NCBI RefSeq assembly: GCF_014904815.1
Contig: NZ_JACZFR010000026.1
Coordinates: forward strand, 1-64,000
Source: Microbulbifer taiwanensis
GTDB lineage: Bacteria; Pseudomonadota; Gammaproteobacteria; Pseudomonadales; Cellvibrionaceae
DNA length: 64,000 nucleotides
Direction: 5' to 3'
Shown: in pieces, positions 60,490-64,000 of the stretch
How positions within the stretch are numbered: position 1 is the first letter of the stretch
Layout: each line of letters starts with the position of its first letter
Position numbers and translations under genes: made by a program
The notes under the pieces: model-generated
What the model was told of the DNA's origin: nothing
Seen by the model: only the letters and a program-made list of their open reading frames with translations
Databases searched by the model: none

Positions 60490-61412
60490 TACGAAACACC
60501 CCGCAAGAACTGGCTATAGCGCCCCTCAGCGCGCCAGGGCAGCGCCCGACGCAATCGGGCGGCACTATAGAGTTCGCTCCGTTCGAGCTCAAGCAGTGCG
60601 CGAGCGACCGGGTGGTTGCGCAATGGACGTACCGGCGCCAGCAACAGGCGCGCCAGCAGCCTGCTGCCCCGGGCGCGATCGCCGGTCAAGGCGGAAACGA
60701 TAGCGGCCAGATCGTAGAAACTCGGTTCCGCGGCGATAAAGACCTGCCGGTCGCAGTGCTCCGCCTGCGCCAGCAACTGAACCGCCTGCACCAGGTCCTC
60801 CAGGCCGATAAAGCTCCGCCTGCCACTCGCCGGCAGCACCGGCGCCAGGCGCCCGAGCAGGCGCAGGCGACTTCGCCAGCGCCCGGCCCGGCCGCCGGGC
60901 CCGGCGCCCTCCCCGAAACCATAAACGGATGCGGGGCGGATCAGGTTGACACGGCACTGGCAGAATTCCGCCAGCAGCTGCTGCTCGCCCAGCCACTTGC
61001 TTTGACCGTAGCTATCCGATGCCGGGGTGCCGGTGTCTTCATCGGCAACCTTACCCTGCGGCGGACACATCGCCTTGACGCTGGAGAGATAGGTAAAGGA
61101 TTCCGCACCCGCAGTATCTGCACAGCGCAGTAGCGCCAGGGGGCAGTCGCTGTTGAGCCAGCGGGCCAGCTCCGGGTGGCGCTCACAGTCGGATCGACTG
61201 GCAAGGCCGGCCGCGTAGATCACCCGATCGCCGGGCTGAAAGAGGGACGAAAAATCACTGTCGGCCGACAGTGACAGGGAAAGGTGTTCACAATCCGCCG
61301 GACCGCTGGGCGCACGAGATACGGAGAGCACCCGCTGCCCGCTCGCGCAGAGGCGACGACAGAGTGCCCCGCCAATATATCCAGTGCCGCCCACTACAAC
61401 CCAACGCGCCAT
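60489..61412 (-). CDS. NAD-dependent sugar epimerase/reductase (WbpV-like)
   Basis: A 307-residue extended SDR: VVVGGTGYIGGALCRRL for NAD binding, FTYLSSVKAM with the catalytic Ser and YGQSK with Tyr and Lys. In related loci the enzyme between WbpL and WbpM reduces the 4-keto product of WbpM to UDP-QuiNAc or epimerises it; I infer the same. First gene of the operon with the WbpL- and WbpM-like genes. Confidence 0.85.
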   Translation of the reverse strand: MARWVVVGGTGYIGGALCRRLCASGQRVLSVSRAPSGPADCEHLSLSLSADSDFSSLFQPGDRVIYAAGLASRSDCERHPELARWLNSDCPLALLRCADTAGAESFTYLSSVKAMCPPQGKVADEDTGTPASDSYGQSKWLGEQQLLAEFCQCRVNLIRPASVYGFGEGAGPGGRAGRWRSRLRLLGRLAPVLPASGRRSFIGLEDLVQAVQLLAQAEHCDRQVFIAAEPSFYDLAAIVSALTGDRARGSRLLARLLLAPVRPLRNHPVARALLELERSELYSAARLRRALPWRAEGRYSQFLRGVS

Positions 61413-61497
61413 CTGTTTTATTACCCAGCATTGTTCTTTTTCCGCACACTAGCCGGCAGTCACCTGCAAGACTGCCGACTGTGCACGGATTTTCGAT

Positions 61498-61806
61498 TCA
61501 GAGTTGAATCCTGTCGCGATTCTTCTCCAACGTGGCCGTCCCTATGCCCTTGATTTCCAGCAGCTGTTCAACCGAGGTAAAGGGCCCGTGTTCATCGCGG
61601 AATTTGACGATCATCTCCGCTCGCGCTACGCCGATACCGTCGAGCTTCTCTGCCAGCTCTTCAGACGAGGCGCTGTTCAGGTTAACGGTTGCGGAGGCCA
61701 TCTGCGCGGTATCCGCCTTTGCCTCGTCGGCAATTGCCAGTGTGGGCGAACAGACCAGCAGCAGGGCGGCAAACAGGATAGAAAGTGGTGTACGGAAAAG
61801 GTTCAT
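61498..61806 (-). CDS. ComEA-family helix-hairpin-helix protein
   Basis: A 102-residue protein from ATG 61806 with a signal peptide (MNLFRTPLSILFAALLLVCS to about residue 26). The C-terminal half has two helix-hairpin-helix motifs (NLNSASSEELAEKLDGIGVA and TSVEQLLEIKGIGTATLEKN). Such periplasmic proteins bind double-stranded DNA and help its uptake in competent bacteria. In Pseudomonas a comEA homologue also lies next to wbpM. Confidence 0.92.
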   Translation of the reverse strand: MNLFRTPLSILFAALLLVCSPTLAIADEAKADTAQMASATVNLNSASSEELAEKLDGIGVARAEMIVKFRDEHGPFTSVEQLLEIKGIGTATLEKNRDRIQL

Positions 61807-61939
61807 TATTGGACTCCCAGTGAAGTTGTCTAATTTCACGTCGGGACTGCTTTTACTCCCCCAAGCCGGCACACTTTACCAGCTCGCCAGCACCCATGGG
61901 CCGCGATCTGATTACACGCCATTACACGGCGCTATACAC

Positions 61940-62665
61940 TCACCCCTGCACGCCTATCTCGGCCAGCACCTGCCGCAGGGCTGCCATCGGGTCCGCCGCG
62001 GCGGTAATCGGTCGGCCGATTACCAGGTAATCCGCCCCCCACTCCAGCGCCTGGGCCGGCGTCACTATGCGCCGCTGATCGTCGGCGGCAGCGCCGGCGG
62101 GGCGAATTCCCGGCGTGACCAGTGCAAATTCCGCACCGCACTGCCGACGCAGCGCCTGAGCCTCGCGCGCGGAGCAGACAACGCCGTCCAGGCCGCAGTC
62201 TTTTGCCAGCGAAGCCAGGGTCAACACCTGTTCATCCAGCGCTCGCGTGACACCGACCGCCGCCAGCTCCTCCGGCGCCGTACTGGTCAGCACTGTCACG
62301 CCAATCAGCAGCGGTTTATTGTCGCCGTAGGGCAGCAAGGCTTCCGCGGCCGCCTCCATCATGCGTGCACCGCCACTGGCGTGAACATTGACCATCCATA
62401 CTCCCAGCTCCGCGGCCGCCTTGACCGCGGAGGCCACGGTATTGGGGATATCGTGGAACTTGAGATCAAGGAAGAGCTGGAAACCGCGCCCCACCAACTC
62501 CTTTACAAGCTGCGGACCGGCAACGGTAAACAACTCCTTGCCCACCTTGACGCGACAGAGGGAGGGGTCCAGCTTTTCCGCCATTGCCAGGGCGGCCGCG
62601 GCGTTGTCGTAATCCAGTGCGACGATCACCGGGGAAGAGACAGGGGAAGAAACCTGGGATTGCAA
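61940..62665 (-). CDS. pyrF: Orotidine 5'-phosphate decarboxylase
   Basis: A 241-residue OMP decarboxylase. Catalytic motif [20 protein letters not shown] (D-K-D network), substrate Asp/Lys in [14 protein letters not shown] and [10 protein letters not shown], and phosphate-binding VTPGIRP and [14 protein letters not shown]. It makes UMP in pyrimidine synthesis. The start appears to be TTG 62665, with GAGAGG 6 bases upstream. A single arm of the GTAGGG repeat lies 15 bases before the start, in the lapB-pyrF gap. Confidence 0.95.
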   Translation of the reverse strand: MQSQVSSPVSSPVIVALDYDNAAAALAMAEKLDPSLCRVKVGKELFTVAGPQLVKELVGRGFQLFLDLKFHDIPNTVASAVKAAAELGVWMVNVHASGGARMMEAAAEALLPYGDNKPLLIGVTVLTSTAPEELAAVGVTRALDEQVLTLASLAKDCGLDGVVCSAREAQALRRQCGAEFALVTPGIRPAGAAADDQRRIVTPAQALEWGADYLVIGRPITAAADPMAALRQVLAEIGVQG

Positions 62666-62679
62666 AAATACCTCTCAGT

Positions 62680-62700
62680 GGTGCGCGCGGCGCACCCTAC
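62680..62700. repeat. Half copy of the GTAGGGTGCGCC-family repeat
   Basis: GGTGCGCGCGGCGCACCCTAC is one arm only, with no partner arm nearby. It lies in the short gap between lapB and pyrF and so in the pyrF leader. Confidence 0.75.
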
Positions 62701-62728
62701 ACATATGCCATTGAAAACTTTCTGTTAT

Positions 62729-63919
62729 TCACTCGCCTTCGACACCCTTGACGGAGCGCACCGAATCCCAGTGCTTGCAGCTGGGGCAGAGCCAGTGGAG
62801 CTGATTGCCGGAGAAACCGCAATTACTGCAGCGGTAATGAGGCCGGCTGGCAATCAACTGGTCGATCAGGGTTTTCAGCAGCGACAGGTTTTCCCGCGCC
62901 CTACCCTGGGTGCTGTCGATATGCAGGTCGAGGAAATGCCCCAGCCCGCGCAGCGACGGGCGCAGAGCCAGCTGCTTACCCATAAAGGCCGCCGCGGCCG
63001 CCTCACTCTGCTGGTGATGGATTCTCTCGGTCAGCGCGATCAGGACACTGTTGGAGGGATGCTCCCTGAGCAGGGACTCGAGATACCGATCCAGCCCCTT
63101 TTCATCGTCGATTGCCTCGTAGCAGGTAATCAGCAGCTCGAGAATCTCGGGGATATAGTCCGGATTCTGTTTCGGAATCCGCTGCAGCACCTTGATCGCC
63201 TCGCGCGGGCGACTGAGCAGATACTCCAGCCGCCCCCAAAGCAGATTGGCACGCACGGAATTGCGATCGTAGCCGAGCGCCGCGTCGATATGTTTGCGCG
63301 CGCTCAGGTAGTCCTTGCCATTGATGGCCTCCTCCGCCAGCTCGCAGCAGAAATGCGCCTGCACCGGCGCCCACTCGGGGGAGAGGCGCTTGAAGCGGCG
63401 GCCGTGCAGCAGGTTGACCGCGTGGATGGCCTTGGCCCACTCCCGCTCATCCCGGTAGACCTCTACCAGGTACTCGAGGCTGGTATTGCGCAGTTCCGAG
63501 GAGGTTTCCACCAACTCCTGCAGCAATCGCTCTGCCCTGTCCAACCAGCCAGCGGCGATATAGTCCCGCGCCAGTTCCAGCTGCGCCTTTTGCTGGCTGG
63601 CGCGCGTCAGGCTGGGGCGCGCCAGCAGATTCTGGTGTACACGGATAGCCTGGTCGTGCTCACCGCGCTTGCGCAGCAGGTTGCCCAGCGCCAGATGGGT
63701 ATCGAAGGTGGCGCTGCTGACTTCGAGCGCGTCGATAAACTTGTCGATGGCATCATCGTGGCGCTCGCTCAACAGATAATTGAGCCCCTGCGCATAGGAG
63801 CGCGCAAGGGCCTGCTGCTGTTGACTGCAGTCCACTTTCTTTTTGGTGCTTCTGCGCCCGAGCCACCAACCGATGGCGATGGCGGCGAGCAGAAAAAAGA
63901 AAAAGGTTAGATCGCCCAT
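62729..63919 (-). CDS. lapB: Lipopolysaccharide assembly protein LapB (YciM)
   Basis: A 396-residue protein: N-terminal membrane anchor (FFFFLLAAIAIGWWLGRR), a series of TPR repeats (about 30-340), and a C-terminal rubredoxin-like zinc ribbon with CSNCGF and CPSCKHW. In E. coli LapB regulates FtsH-mediated turnover of LpxC and so balances lipopolysaccharide synthesis. It sits just after lapA, as usual. Confidence 0.95.
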   Translation of the reverse strand: MGDLTFFFFLLAAIAIGWWLGRRSTKKKVDCSQQQQALARSYAQGLNYLLSERHDDAIDKFIDALEVSSATFDTHLALGNLLRKRGEHDQAIRVHQNLLARPSLTRASQQKAQLELARDYIAAGWLDRAERLLQELVETSSELRNTSLEYLVEVYRDEREWAKAIHAVNLLHGRRFKRLSPEWAPVQAHFCCELAEEAINGKDYLSARKHIDAALGYDRNSVRANLLWGRLEYLLSRPREAIKVLQRIPKQNPDYIPEILELLITCYEAIDDEKGLDRYLESLLREHPSNSVLIALTERIHHQQSEAAAAAFMGKQLALRPSLRGLGHFLDLHIDSTQGRARENLSLLKTLIDQLIASRPHYRCSNCGFSGNQLHWLCPSCKHWDSVRSVKGVEGE

Positions 63920-63926
63920 CTAGGTC

Positions 63927-64000
63927 TCAATCCGCGGACACTTGTCGACGTACAGTGTGGAGCTCCCTTTCCAGCCGTTGCAACTGCCGTTCCAGCCCGC
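63927..64000 (-). CDS. lapA: LapA (YciS), C-terminal fragment
   Basis: The last codons before TGA 63929-63927 read LERQLQRLERELHTVRRQVS and AD, the coiled-coil tail typical of LapA/DUF1049 proteins, 7 bases before lapB. The membrane part lies beyond the window. Confidence 0.75.
   Translation of the reverse strand, partial: GLERQLQRLERELHTVRRQVSAD

Overview
The window looks like chromosome of a GC-rich (about 60%) gammaproteobacterium. Gene order such as thrS-infC-rpmI-rplT-pheS-pheT-ihfA-merR-tRNA-Pro and lapA-lapB-pyrF, with comEA and a wbpM-like gene close to tRNA-Asn and uvrB, is of the Pseudomonas/Cellvibrionales type. A marine Microbulbifer-like organism is my guess from overall gene content, not a proof.

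Layout. 1-0.2 kb: the right end of an IS3-family insertion sequence. 0.2-8 kb: MAPEG protein, a pair of exported amidohydrolases, an XRE-type regulator, a PAS/histidine kinase/receiver hybrid, secreted nuclease and SGNH hydrolase, and a YchJ-like protein. 8-10.4 kb: RtcB RNA ligase with an unrecognised 327-residue companion and an overlapping 58-residue basic protein. 10.8-15.7 kb: TruC, a two-gene trans-3-hydroxy-L-proline pathway and a secreted M14 peptidase. 15.9-20.5 kb: an mdeR-mdeA-mdeB-like methionine degradation cluster (Lrp regulator, methionine gamma-lyase, 2-oxoacid dehydrogenase E1). 20.8-23.5 kb: a frameshifted alpha/beta hydrolase and PpnN.

23.6-45.1 kb is an accessory, defence-type island. 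It holds a 1946-residue helicase/nuclease gene flanked by two Imm11-like immunity paralogues, one broken, and toxin-gene scraps. Next comes a type I restriction-modification operon: hsdR, rmuC, a winged-helix/nucleotidyltransferase pair, hsdM and hsdS, followed by AT-rich cargo encoding a KAP NTPase and an EcsC protein. At its head sits a sigma-54 activator with an RtcR-like CARF sensor domain. A near-consensus sigma-54 promoter lies exactly between this activator and hsdR, so the restriction operon appears to be switched on by a ligand- or RNA-sensing activator. I regard that as the most novel point of the window.

45.3-64 kb is housekeeping: tRNA-Pro, MerR-type regulator, IhfA, PheT, PheS, L20, L35, IF3 (ATT start), ThrS, tRNA-Val, EamA transporter, UvrB, tRNA-Asn, a three-gene QuiNAc/FucNAc-type O-antigen initiation module, ComEA, PyrF, LapB and the end of LapA. 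Several families of palindromic intergenic repeats are scattered through the window; one family supplies the stop codons of three genes.
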